From: Aspidiotus rigidus
Taxonomy: Eukaryota > Arthropoda > Insecta > Hemiptera > Diaspididae
NCBI GenBank assembly: GCA_035079385.1
Contig: JAVHKY010000024.1
Span: 8,990,001-9,054,000 of the forward strand
DNA length: 64,000 nucleotides
Direction: 5' to 3'
Both the position numbers and the translations under genes were made by a program. Below, piece by piece: positions 1 to 9,959 of this stretch; the first letter of the stretch is position 1, and each line of letters begins with the position of its first letter. A model generated the notes under the pieces. That model was given only the letters and a program-made list of their open reading frames with translations, was not told the origin of the DNA and searched no databases.

Positions 1-287
1 GTTTCCAGACAGGTTCGAATCCCCCCCATGGAACCATAATTTGCCAGAAGGACTACTGATGACAGAAATTTTTGCCAAATAACGCCTATAAAACAGGTTA
101 CCGCTCCAAATAGGAGTCATAATCCGTAAGGATGAGGAGAAAAGTCGCGAACTGGTAAGAAACAAACTTTGCCCACTTTCTCCTTCTAATAATGGGACTG
201 AGTCGCGTGAAATTCTAGAAGCACACCATCAAAGCTCTCATCCTTACAGAACGAGTCAACTCTAGCGTTGATAAGCCTGAAAAAGAG

Positions 288-453
288 TTTTTTCAATTGT
301 ACAAATCTACTTTATTAGTTGCTTATTCAAGAATACTTTCGGGAGTTATCCCATTATCAGTTGTGTAGAGTTGCGACACAACTGATGATGGGATAACACC
401 CGAAAGTACTCTTGAATAAGCAACTAATAAAGTAGATTTGTACAATTGAAAAA
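288..453. repeat. Near-perfect 78-bp inverted repeat, Penelope-associated
   Basis: Two arms, 288-366 and 376-453, are reverse complements over about 78 bp with a 9-bp loop and few mismatches. The right arm carries CTGATGA (382-388), a short GGG/CCC stem and CGAAA (401-405). The same right-arm sequence recurs at 15381-15480 between two Penelope-like copies, so this is probably a terminal repeat of that element in inverted arrangement. Penelope-like elements are known to carry terminal repeats in unusual orientations, sometimes with hammerhead ribozymes. Assigning this palindrome to such a terminus is an inference. Confidence 0.85.
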
Positions 454-674
454 CCCCTTTTTCAATATTAGTGCTCTACTTACACCTCACTCACTCATTA
501 TGAGTTCCGATAGTTGATAAGCCTGTCCATGAAAAATTTTGTCAAGCTTCTGTTTTTCTCATCTCTCTTAATACGAACGAAGAACAGACGATACGTATTC
601 AGGAACACCTCTATAGGATACACGTTAGCCTTTTACACCATGATGTGGAATCCATATCATCCGGTTCCGCCTGA

Positions 675-839
675 AGGAAAAGGTCGGATGTACGACACCT
701 ACTCTCCGGACCGACCGTGGCAAAGGCAAAAACGCGCCTAAAAGAACACGTGCGAGTTTACAGAAAAAACAATCCTTCTTCTTCGGCCGTTGCAGAACAC
801 TTACTCCAAACCGATCTCCTCACTGCCAGGCAGAGGTAG
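675..839 (+). pseudogene. GIY-YIG endonuclease fragment of a Penelope-like element
   Basis: An open frame of about 54 codons contains SGPTVAKAKTRLKEHV followed by RKNNPSSSAVAEHLL. The order of the T..KTRLKEH block and the SSAVAEHLL block matches the middle of GIY-YIG endonuclease domains at the C-terminus of Penelope-like reverse transcriptases, where they make the nick used for priming. The GIY and YIG strands themselves are not recognisable upstream, and a stop follows at 837-839, so this is a relic. The weak downstream continuation around 842-920 (MNKLEKLEVKR) may be the rest of the domain. It lies about 220 bp after the palindrome, consistent with one decayed element across 240-900. Confidence 0.6.
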
Positions 840-899
840 ACTCATGAATAAACTTGAAAAGTTGGAAGTCAAGCGGCAAGCCATCAAGAATACTTCACC

Positions 900-2270
900 C
901 TCTTCAACTGTACCCCTTTGACTTTCCACAAGCGTAGGAATCTTCTTCCTCCTCCGCACACACTCTCTTCTTTCCTGATCTCGATGACTCAAGCTACTTC
1001 TCCATTCTTTATATCATCTTTCGCCGGTTGATGTCGCCGAAACCGGTCGCGAATCCGTAGTCTTTGTAGGTGCATCCAGTAACCTAAATTCGCGTTTCCT
1101 TTGAACGAAGACTCGATTAAAAACATTGAAGGCACGAAAATTTTCTGAATTCCTTCGTCCACAATTTTGGTTTTCATGAACCCCGTTGGCCGATTTACAT
1201 CACGTATCCACCCATATTTCACTCATATCCAGGAGGGGGACAAACATCCAGCAAGTTCACTACTTTGTTTCACGAATTTGACGTATAAATTACAAGAACA
1301 TCATTTTGATGTCTCCTTCCTTTTCCTGAACTGGAGGAAGGGGGTTGTGGATCTGGGTCTGAAGAATCTTGCTGATAATCTTAAGAACTTATACTGCCGA
1401 TAATCTTAGGAACTTACACTGTCGGATTTGTAGAAGATAAGGGAGTTTCACGACTTTTTGCTGATTGAGAGACAAAAAAAAAAAAGCTTCTTTATTCCTT
1501 CCTTCTTTTCTATACATATTTCGTAATTTGAAAAGGTACTCCAAAATCTTTCCCCCCCCCCCCCCATAAATCCGTCCACGCTATCACGTGACAAAGGGTA
1601 CTAAGGTTTAGTTCCATCAGGTGACGCTTTTGAGAAGTCTTGGCTTCTGTAAAACAGGAAGTCACGTCAATCTCTGAGTAAATTCTTCTCTCTTGGCATG
1701 ATTTCTTTAAAGCTCTAAATCAGTCAAATTTTTCACATTTGAAAATTCAAGAGCTCTTGAACGACGGATAAGATTTACATGCACCCTTCCACTGTCCTAA
1801 TTATTTGTCAATACTCCTGAGAAGAATGAATTGTACCATACGACCTATATTTTTAACGGGAAAATGTACACGCTCATGACGATCGACTCGTGGACTTTTA
1901 TTAATACACGTTTCCATACTTGTTTCTTCGTTCATAAATACCTAGGTGTAAATCGGAGTATCCATCCATTAATAAGGAATACAGAGTACATACCCATCTG
2001 TTAATGATTTCATCTCTCGTAACTGGTCAAACTACAAATACAAAAGATCGAGTGAGAAACGAAGAGCCACTGACCTAGACATTCAAGTTAATCGTGCTGC
2101 TGTCGTCGTCATCGTCTTCGTTATCGCTGTTGTCGTTGTCGACCTTCAACGGAACCATTTTCCCACACGTAAAATACAGAAGCCGGTAGACCCAAGAGTT
2201 ACACGAAAACGTATCAGTTTTGATCGAGAATTTTATGAATCAAACGTTTCATTGATAATATACCAATGTG
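900..2270. other. Stretch with no supported gene
   Basis: No open frame here looks like a known protein or has persuasive splice signals. It holds a pure C run at about 1552-1565 and an A run near 1474-1485. The rest is AT-rich anonymous sequence. Confidence 0.5.
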
Positions 2271-2273
2271 ATG

Positions 2274-2306
2274 CACACGTATACAATATATTATTGTATA
2301 CGTGTG
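2274..2306. repeat. Perfect 15-bp-arm hairpin
   Basis: CACACGTATACAATA and its exact reverse complement are separated by 3 bp. The hairpin is isolated from other repeats. It may be a chance AT palindrome or the core of a small MITE; no function can be read from it. Confidence 0.8.
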
Positions 2307-2309
2307 GAC

Positions 2310-3970
2310 GTGAGCGACGAACAAGAAAAACGCTCGATCAGGAGGAACGTCGCACAACGTCGTAATATATTACTTGGCGCATACATCGGATTTTTATTTA
2401 AAATATTCTTGGATACATTCCAGCTTCTCTCTCTGATCCATCTGCGCTCTCTCTCTCTTTTTCCCTGCGTAATAATAATACAAGTACATTTTATTTTTTC
2501 CCAAATTTTTTTTTTCCTTTTCTTTCTCTTCCACTCCTCTGCTGCTGTTCGACGCGAGAATATCAATTTAAAAATGAGAGTGTTGACGCATATCTCATTC
2601 ACCAATCACACAAAACCATCAATACCCATCGACACGGTTCAAATAGCTTCCATCGTATAAAATTCTAAGAACGTCCCCCGACCCCTATCCCGCGCACGGT
2701 TCGAGAAAGTATACGGTGTGCACGTGTGGAAATATTTCGAATGCGCCGTGCCGCTCTTATTCTAAATTCGCGAAATATAAGTTCGTCACAGTCGTATAAC
2801 CATCAACTTTCTGCAGACGACATATGACCCAATAGGGACATACGTCAGTTTATTGTTGTATTTTCTCGACAATTTCCGATAACGTCGAGCACACCGCACT
2901 ACAGCAGGCTGTCGCGCCTGTTGAGCTTCGTATATATTATACAAGACACGTGATTTGACAACTGATGAGGGAAAAATCATCACAGATTCGTAGATAATAA
3001 TTTTTATACAGTGACGTCGATAAAAAGGAAAAAACCTACAAATCTAGACATGGACGAGGGTATAAAATCAATAACAATATTCAATATCGTACCCAACTCC
3101 AGCGAAGTGAATAACGACGTAACAGTTTCTTTTTAAAAATAGCGTATAATCGCCCACACTCGAGAGTACGTAGTTAGTCGAAGATGAACTTTAACGCATG
3201 CAAAATGGAAAAAATTGTATACCTACGCCAGCAACAACTGGCGAGAGCTTCGGCAATAACGCAACTGTGCAATGAATTTCGAATAAATAACTTTTTCTTT
3301 CATACCAGCGAAATTTTTTTATTCGTTTGAAAGTCAGAGAATCAAGATAACTCTCGATCACACCCAACTCGCAGATTTTTGCTAAAAGAGAAGAATACAG
3401 ATGCAGTTTTAGCGAGAATCTTAATCGTCGGTTTGGGATAGTGAATCCTGAGAAAGGCTAGAATTCGAGGAAAATGGACCCAAGGCTAACTATTTGATCG
3501 TCTATCCCTAGTTCTCATGATAACTATACAGAGCTGCATCGTGTATAATGCGTTAAGCCGATGCTTGATCCTTATACCTAATTCTAGACAAACGAATGGG
3601 TATTTTGATGTAGGACTACGTGCCTGTGCATCAACGAACGGGTAAATCACAGAAACCGATCGACCTCGTAAGAAACAAAAATACATTCTCTTCGATTTGA
3701 AGTCAATCAAATTCGAAGTAAAGAACTGCACTTGTCGGGTTCAAATGAAATGGACTATTTTGATTCGTAGTATTGAGTCTCGAACGATCGTCAGCTGCAA
3801 TGAGAAAATAAACCGAGAAACTTCACTAATATTTACTCATCCGAGTTGCATCTCGAAGATTCTGATGTAGGACGAAAGTGAACGAAAAGAAAAAAACACT
3901 CACGCAGTCGCGTGAGTAGTACACGACTTTTCCTCTCACAATGCAAAAATCATCGAAAGAGTCACTCCCT
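2310..3970. other. Anonymous AT-rich stretch
   Basis: No recognisable element or coding segment was found. A pyrimidine-rich tract lies at 2420-2545. Longer open frames on both strands here overlap one another and have low-complexity translations. Confidence 0.4.
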
Positions 3971-3974
3971 CCAA

Positions 3975-4089
3975 TGACCTGTCAATCATACCAAATATTT
4001 GTAGAATGAACAATAAAACTCAGTTTATAAATTCTATCACTATGACGTCACATCAACTGATAACGGAGTAAAGATACCTATAATCCAAT
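3975..4089 (+). repeat. Direct repeat, copy 1
   Basis: About 115 bp starting at ATGACCTGTCAATCATACCA is repeated at 4405-4519 with only a handful of differences. Both copies contain a TGACGTCA palindrome (4043-4050 here). They lie 430 bp apart in the same orientation, so this is either a local duplication or two insertions of one short repeat. Confidence 0.85.
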
Positions 4090-4145
4090 TTCTAGCTAGA
4101 AAAGTCGGTAAAAAAATATATAGCACTCGAGTCTGGTTCGCTCGT

Positions 4146-4262
4146 GTTTATTTTTCTGTAACTTGGTCATATTGTAGTATTATTATATTTGAATATGTGC
4201 ACCTACAATTTTTTTGAGAATCGGATAAACACTTCTCGAGAAATTGCCAATTTTTTGAAAAA
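4146..4262 (-). repeat. Inverted copy of the 5165-5283 repeat
   Basis: On the minus strand this segment reads AAATTTCTCGAGAAG, then CTCAAAAAAATTGTAGGTGC, then TACTACAATATGACC. The segment at 5165-5283 reads nearly the same on the plus strand. The pair is an inverted duplication about 1 kb apart. The short sequence TAGAAAAGTCGGTAAAA (near 4098 and 5464) also flanks both copies. Confidence 0.75.
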
Positions 4263-4404
4263 TTTCTTAGTATTATCAAGTAGCTGATGAGAGCATGAAT
4301 ACAATTTATGAGAGGACGAAAAGAAGAGCGGCTGGAAACATCTTCAAGTGATGCCAGGTATTGGAGGAAATTAAGAGTTGAGGCACTCGGCTTCATATCC
4401 AGTA

Positions 4405-4519
4405 TGACCTGTCAATCATGCCAAATATTTGTAGAATGAACAATAAAACTCAGTTTATAAATTTTATCACTATGACGTCACATCAACTGATAACAGAGTA
4501 AAAATACCTATAATACAAT
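4405..4519 (+). repeat. Direct repeat, copy 2
   Basis: Second copy of the 3975-4089 repeat, same orientation, with its TGACGTCA at 4473-4480. Confidence 0.85.
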
Positions 4520-5164
4520 GAGGAAACCTGAATTTTGTTTTAATAACGTCTCCAGGAAAAACGACTCCCCCTCCCCCTGCCCAAACTGTTACGATTCTAT
4601 AACAATTGTTTAATTGAAAATAATCTTTCCATCTCCTGAGATACCTCAAATCAAATATGAACCCTTATCAATTATGTACACACACATGAAAAAATGACGT
4701 ATAAACCAATAATTAATTAAGAATGAAGTCACCAACGTAGTCTAGCAGCATACTTGATGAAGACTAAAAAATTGTACTCAATCATTCAAACTCAAAGTTT
4801 TCACTATCGAGTATGACTAATAATAATGAAAAATAAAATGAACAACTCGCCATCGCCACTATCCGTTCAAAAACAAATTTAACAGAACAAATAAAATTTG
4901 ATAAAACAAAATTCAAGGCTCTAGGGGCTGTGGGAAGCGAGGTACAAGTGTACTAAATTTGAATAAAATATCATGGAAAATAAAATTCAATGAACTCTTA
5001 TCCGTAGTTAAGAATGAAACAAGAATGAACCTGTTGAATGACAAATAAAAAGGTTCTTCATCACAATACACGTACTGATAACAAAAGTGGTAAAAGGATA
5101 GGGAAATCCGCTTCTCGTAACGTAAGCAGCTACTCGCAGCTATTTGTAAGCACCTACTCGTAAT

Positions 5165-5283
5165 AGTGAGAAATTTTTCAAAAAAAGTGAAAATTTCTCG
5201 AAAACTACTGATCCAATCCTCAAAAAAATTGCAGGTGCACATCTTCAGATATAATACTACAATGAGGCCAAGTTACAAAAAAA
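5165..5283 (+). repeat. Inverted partner of the 4146-4262 repeat
   Basis: Matches the reverse complement of 4146-4262 through CTCAAAAAAATTGCAGGTGC and the block ending in GGCCAAGTTAC, with scattered substitutions and a few indels. Confidence 0.75.
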
Positions 5284-6172
5284 TCCATCGGGTAGTTTCG
5301 GAGGAGTTCCGCGGACAAAAAAATCTGGTATATATATACATATATAAGGAAACCTGAAATTTTTTTATGCTAGTTGTGATCTAGGACCTCTAAAACGTCG
5401 AGAAAGTTCATTGCCCCCTCCCCCTGTTGACCTTGCTACGGGTGTAATACCTCACTTTTCTAGTTAGAAAAGTCGGTAAAACCCGAGATCGAGAAACCAT
5501 CCGAAACAAATTCTACCCCCATTCTTAACCTGTACGAGAATTGCGAAACAAGTTTGCCATTAAATTCCTCAAACGACATCATGACGTCCATCAGTATGGA
5601 ATTGTATGATGATGCATTTCTAAATAAAATCCCAAAATTGTACGCTATAGAGAGAATTTTTTCATTTGCGAATAATTGACGAAGAGGGAGAGGGGGAAGA
5701 AGAAAAATTTAGAAAATTTAGACACCGTAGACCTTTTTCCCCGTGATGTCACGTGACACTGCTAACTTGCTGTTGCTGCAGTTCCCCTTTCTCCTGGCTT
5801 CGAACCAAGTGAACAAGCAAAAAGTAAACAACGGATTTTACAGGTGAATTCCCATAAGGAGAAATTGAGTTGTTTAGACAATCAATAGTTGAAAAATTGT
5901 AGATTGTTGAAGATCTTGGTAATTAGATTCATCAAGTAGAGGCTTTTATCGATCTTTTATCGCAAACTCTGCAATGGCAGCGGGGAATCCGCAAGCTTCG
6001 CAGTTCCGTGGAAAGCGGCTTCTTCTATATGAGTACACGCATGTCTATCATATACGGCTCCTTATCATCATATTATATAGCTCGAGAGTCGACATTTTCC
6101 CAAGTCCTCCTCTGATAATTATATAAAGCTTGACAGTTGAAATTTTTCCAAGTCCCTTTCCTATCGAATACA

Positions 6173-6500
6173 GGGTGAGGCCAAAAGATGTTACCAGTTG
6201 AATGGGAGTTTGCGCGGAATTCCCTCTTGACCAAAAACGCGTTATCTTAGATGTATAATTTAAATCTACAAAATTTATATATTTTTGCGCCTCTATCCAA
6301 CTTTCTACAATCGATAATTTTGAGCTGAGTTATGGACCAAAATGTGTCAAAAATTGACCAATCTGCCAAAATTCTCAAAGATTGAAAATTGTTTCTAAGA
6401 TAAAGTTGAGATACAAATTTCGTAGATTACATCCAACGTTTCATGTTTTTGCGTTGGAGTGAATTCAGCGCAAACTCCCATTCAAGTATCTGGTGTACAT
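6173..6500. mobile_element. Foldback element fb1, short copy
   Basis: Starts with GGGTGAGGCCAAAAGATGTT, then ACCAGTTGAATGGGAGTTTG, and ends with the reverse complement (CAAACTCCCATTCAAGTA). Diagnostic inner blocks include CCGAGTTATGGACCAAA-like and AAATTGACCAATTTGCC-like sequence. fb1 elements have terminal inverted repeats that run nearly to the centre, so a transcript would fold into one long hairpin. There is no coding capacity. Related copies lie at 6522, 25409 and 36218. Confidence 0.75.
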
Positions 6501-6521
6501 AACTCCTTTTCATTATATAGC

Positions 6522-6810
6522 GGGTAGACCAAAATGACGCAACCACCATTGAATGCGAGTTTGTACTAAAATCTGTTCAAGTGTAAAAACGCGACACGTT
6601 AGGTTACGAAATTTGTATCTCGATTTTATCTTTAATTTGCGTTCCTATACCCAGCTTTCTACGACTTTCCTAAACCGAGTTATATGGACCAAAACGATGC
6701 CAAAAATTGACCAATTTGACGAAATTCTCAAAAATTAAGAATCGTTAAAGCTTCCGTATTCAACTTGATTTTAAAATGAAAAACGGTGATCCCGAAAAAA
6801 ATACCCGAAT
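6522..6810 (+). mobile_element. Foldback element fb1, single-arm copy
   Basis: A second fb1-like sequence follows the first within about 25 bp. It starts GGGTAGACCAAAATGACGCA and carries the same inner blocks as the left arm at 25409, but no matching right arm follows. It is a truncated or solo-arm copy. Confidence 0.6.
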
Positions 6811-6829
6811 ATCTTTCAAGTTGCGATCT

Positions 6830-7230
6830 GATAACGTCATAGATTAGTTCTTGTGACGTCAATATGTGATGACGACGCAGATCAATTCCTGTGACGTCAC
6901 GATCTGAGGTAAAATATTCCCAAATTCAAATGATTAGCTGTCCAATAATTACCAGGAGATGGCTTATAAGAGGTCTAGGCCTCCTCTAAACTAGTTTTAT
7001 TCTAGGTCTAGGCATCCTTGAATTCTCAATATCGGAACCAATTTGACTCATAGAACTGGTTCCCAGCGATCCTCGTTCAACTTCGTTAAGGAAGCCGCCG
7101 TTTTTCTAAATCCCCCTTTTATAATACAGAGCTCGGAAGTAGAAATTTCTTCAAGTCTCCCTCCTATCAGCTCGAAGGTAGAAATTTTTCAAAGTCCCAC
7201 ACCCAGCCTGAAGGTTTTAGTTTTTCCATT
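6830..7230. repeat. CRE-repeat copy
   Basis: Carries the family hallmarks: TGACGTCA at 6854-6861 and 6892-6899, the TAGGTCTAGGC-type block near 7005, AATTTGACTCATAGAACTGG, then TTCAACTTCGTTAAGGAAGC, and poorly conserved CCTCCTATCA/GAAATTTTTC blocks. Related blocks also lie upstream at 6020-6172, so the two fb1 copies appear to sit inside this repeat. The class of the family is unknown and no coding was seen in any copy. Confidence 0.65.
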
Positions 7231-7522
7231 TTTTCAACTCGCGTATGTACCCTCAGCTCGAAAATCGCACCCGAGGGGTCGAGGGTTTCATCAGAACCCA
7301 AGTCTGACTGTTTTTAAAATGCAAGAAACGAGTTTACGGTTTCTACAAAATAACGACTTTTTGGTTGCATAGTTGTGAATGAATTCAACTACATACATCA
7401 TACATTTCAATTTTCGCGTAGCAAGCCTGATTAGTTCGATTCTATCTTCTCAAGCTATTTGATTCATAAGATACTCTCAATTTTCGAGACAATTTTTTCA
7501 GCGATTATACAAAAAAAAAAAA

Positions 7523-7560
7523 CGACGCGTTTTGAAGTCGATCTCGCGTTTTTCTTCAGG
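7523..7560 (-). other. Hammerhead-like CTGAAGA...AAAACGCG motif 3' of a Penelope relic
   Basis: Read on the minus strand, CCTGAAGA is followed by a short GC-rich stem and TTCAAAACGCGTCG. It lies about 90 bp after the stop of the minus-strand GIY-YIG frame at 7649. It resembles a degenerate hammerhead core (CUGAUGA...GAAA), a class of ribozyme reported in terminal repeats of Penelope-like elements. The U of CUGAUGA is an A here and GAAA is partly lost, so activity is doubtful. Confidence 0.4.
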
Positions 7561-7648
7561 TTAAACAATGCGAAAAAAAAAAACAATACTGGCAGCAAAG
7601 TCTAACAAACTTGAACATCGTCATCAAAGAAACGAAAAAGGTATACAA

Positions 7649-8125
7649 TTATGAATCAGCAGATAGGAGATGCGAAATATCACTCTTAAAATTTATCGCA
7701 TTTATCTCCTTAACTATCTCAAAAATTTCACGGATCTTCCTCCTTCCATTATTTTCTCCCTCAATCGCAATAATTGAGATCTTTTCAAAATAAATTTTGT
7801 GTGACAATTGTTTTGAGTGGTCAGCCAGTGCAGTAGTGTTCTTTTTTGCATGCTCAACATCATATTTATGTGAGTCCAGCTTTTTCTTCAAATATCCTTT
7901 TGTTTCTCCCACATAAACACCAGAGCAATCTGAGCAGAGTATCTTATAGATTACTCCAGAATTTTTCAAACGGGGAGTTTTATCCCTTAAACACGAAAAA
8001 ATTTCAAGGTATTGAAATTTCCAAAAGCTACACGATGAACATCTTCTAGAATTTTCTTCAATTTGCAATTCAGACAAAAACTCAAATCTCTCGAAATTTC
8101 TCCTTTCGAATAGGCGTCTGTACAT
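7649..8125 (-). pseudogene. Penelope-like element C-terminus with GIY-YIG endonuclease
   Basis: This 158-codon frame contains VIYKILCSDCSGVYVGETKG at about residues 58-77, then LKKKLDSHKYDVEH and TALADHSKQLSH. These are the GIY (here VIY), YVG and the R/K..H helices of a GIY-YIG nuclease. The CxxC inside the first block is typical of Penelope-like endonucleases, which nick target DNA to prime reverse transcription. The C-terminal part (EIFEIVKEINAINFKSDISH) also fits the family. The reverse transcriptase core expected upstream is missing, so the frame cannot encode an active element. Other fragments of the same element lie at 8659-8901 and 9421-9684 on the same strand. Confidence 0.85.
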
Positions 8126-8175
8126 CGACCTCTTCCCATCTGCCCATAATGATTTTCATTGCCAGACTAGGCCTA

Positions 8176-8399
8176 CACTGAGAAAAATTTTGGTGGTACT
8201 TTTAACTAAAAAACATAGTAAAGCCGGTCCAGTCGAAGATTATGGTTATAACGACTGAAAAATATAGTTATACTTACGAGAAAAAGTAGTGAATAAAACT
8301 AAATATTACTGAAATTGCTCAGTTGTTTTTACTAAAAAATGGTGACTGGACCGGCTTTAGTATGTTCTTAGTCAAATTTACTATAGTTTTTTCTCCGTG
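8176..8399. mobile_element. TA-flanked MITE inserted in the Penelope relic
   Basis: A 224-bp element starts CACTGAGAAAAA and ends TTTTTTCTCCGTG, flanked by TA on both sides (8174-8175 and 8400-8401). The inverted repeats extend about 57 bp and share AAGCCGGTCCAGTC (8212-8225 and its complement near 8346). No coding. TA duplication suggests a Tc1/mariner-like mobiliser, but the superfamily is inferred. Confidence 0.8.
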
Positions 8400-8404
8400 T
8401 AATC

Positions 8405-8512
8405 GGCGTTGAGGGGAAACATTTCCACAACATTGAAGGACACAAGCGCGTCACCATCATCAATGCCAACAAGCCTTGCAACTCAGCCGACGAGCGTATG
8501 TTGAAGTCCTAA
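8405..8512 (+). other. Short GC3-rich open segment of unknown origin
   Basis: Thirty-five codons from GGC to TAA translate to GVEGKHFHNIEGHK, then RVTIINANKPCNSADERMLK and S. Third positions are strongly G/C, unlike the surrounding AT-rich DNA. It begins at the edge of the 8176-8399 MITE and has no start codon, so its 5' part would lie on the other side of the MITE or be lost. It could be a fragment of an unrecognised transposase or a captured exon. I do not recognise the protein. Confidence 0.25.
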
Positions 8513-8658
8513 TTTTTAGCCCATCCAAAATCGACGCAACCAACTGTGAGAGGGCGCAGTGGGGGATGTAATGCCAGAAACAACTGGGCGCAAAGGAATT
8601 TTGGCAGATAACATATCTTTGGGGCAACAGCATTATGTTTTTTTAATGAGTCCCCAAG

Positions 8659-8901
8659 TCAGTCTTCTATCCATTTTTCTTTTACTATCAAGTCAACAAA
8701 ATCATCACTCTTTTCTTGGTAGCCACTGGAGGGGTTCCTATTTAATTCCTTGTAATGTTCTCTGTCATTCAAAATAGTATTCATATTTTCTCTGTATTCC
8801 TCTTTCTTCATAATCACGGCGGCTTTCTTCTTGCCCACTTCCAACACCGAAATTTCAGGTTTACTTCTCGGAAAATTTTTCATTTTTTTCAGATCTCTCA
8901 A
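8659..8901 (-). pseudogene. Penelope-like reverse transcriptase, N-terminal part
   Basis: The frame reads EVGKKKAAVIMKKEEYRENM followed by NTILNDREHYKELNRNPSS. This matches the conserved Penelope region 'ADKGN.TVIM....Y..KM..LL.D...Y..L.RNP' that precedes the reverse transcriptase palm. It lies between the N-terminal fragment at 9421-9684 and the GIY-YIG fragment at 7649-8125, in the correct order on the minus strand. No palm domain with a YVDD-like motif was found before the MITE at 8399, so the catalytic core is deleted or unrecognisable. Confidence 0.75.
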
Positions 8902-9420
8902 CTCCTTTCATGGTTTCCAACTAAACTTTTTGTTCAATAACCCTAAGTCTTACATCCCCTTTTTGGGGGCCCTTATGCATCCACGAAAAAAAAAGTTTCC
9001 TACCGAACGGTACGTTGTGACGTCACGATTCGAGATACATACTATTCTGCGTCACCTTAGATTTAATTTTTGCAAAGGATTTTTAGACTTTCTGTGCAGT
9101 CTTTGTGAGTTTCATTTTTGCATGCCATTTTTCAAATTTTTGTACAGTCTTCGAAAAAGTTTGATACACCTACCGTATAAATTCTACAACCGTGAAGACG
9201 GTTATTATAGTCTTTGATCAAATATACCTCAATTTCTTCAGTTGTCTATCATTATTTTAGCTGGAGACACTTCCCATAATTATGATTATTTGCGGGGTTA
9301 TTTTTTGCATCTTAGAGCTTGAAAATCAAACAGGAACCAAATCTCTCAGGTTCTAGATCTCCGGATGCTGAGGTGCATGGCAACTCAGTCTTGTTTTACC
9401 GTCAGGTACACGCGACATTC

Positions 9421-9684
9421 TCAAGACACACTCAGCGCTTGTAAGTACCTCCTCTTTGGCGTACTCTCATTGTTTTTACTGCAAATCTTTGGTCCTAGCT
9501 GCAATACTCTTTTCACGTTTTCTGGTATCATGATATCCGTAGTATCTCTCATCCATTCGTCATTGAATTTGACTTCCATTCGAAATTCTTCTTCTTGCCT
9601 TACAATTGCGTAAAACTTTTTCCTAAGGTACCGTGTATTTTTCTCGTGTCCACCACTATTCTCCATGATCGGTATTGATAGCAC
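9421..9684 (-). pseudogene. Penelope-like element N-terminal fragment
   Basis: Contains KFNDEWMRDTTDIMIPENVK followed by RVLQLGPKICSKN. The 'N.T...IP..V...L.LGPKF' block is a recognisable N-terminal motif of Penelope-like proteins. It is the first of three collinear fragments on the minus strand, spanning 9684 to 7649. The region 8920-9400 between fragments is degenerate. Confidence 0.65.
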
Positions 9685-9959
9685 GCACTCAAAAAAGATA
9701 CTCTAGTGTAGCCTTGCACTACATGGCGCTGCAAAATTACCTGCGCGGGTGAAATTGAGTGATTGTGGATAGTTTCAAACGGAAATACTGTCAACTTCAG
9801 GAGGGCAAAAAATGATGGAAAATAGTTCTGCGTAGTGAAATTGATTATAATTCGATTTTTTAACGACAGTGCGTTTTCTTTTGAAGTTGAAGTTCTAGTT
9901 GATAAAAAAAGGTTTAAATTTTGCCGCAGTCTAACGGTGAGATCGTCATGATCACTCAC

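Noticed and set aside
9..36. GGTTCGAATCC, a perfect tRNA B-box-like sequence, followed by GGAACCA at the window edge
   Set aside because: The T stem does not pair fully and the 5' half lies outside the window, so neither a tRNA nor a tRNA-derived SINE can be supported.
2268..2660. 130-codon plus-strand frame
   Set aside because: Begins inside a palindrome and is mostly translation of a pyrimidine-rich tract; an overlapping opposite frame is equally long.
8831..9217. 128-codon plus-strand frame
   Set aside because: It is antisense to the Penelope relic and has no domain.
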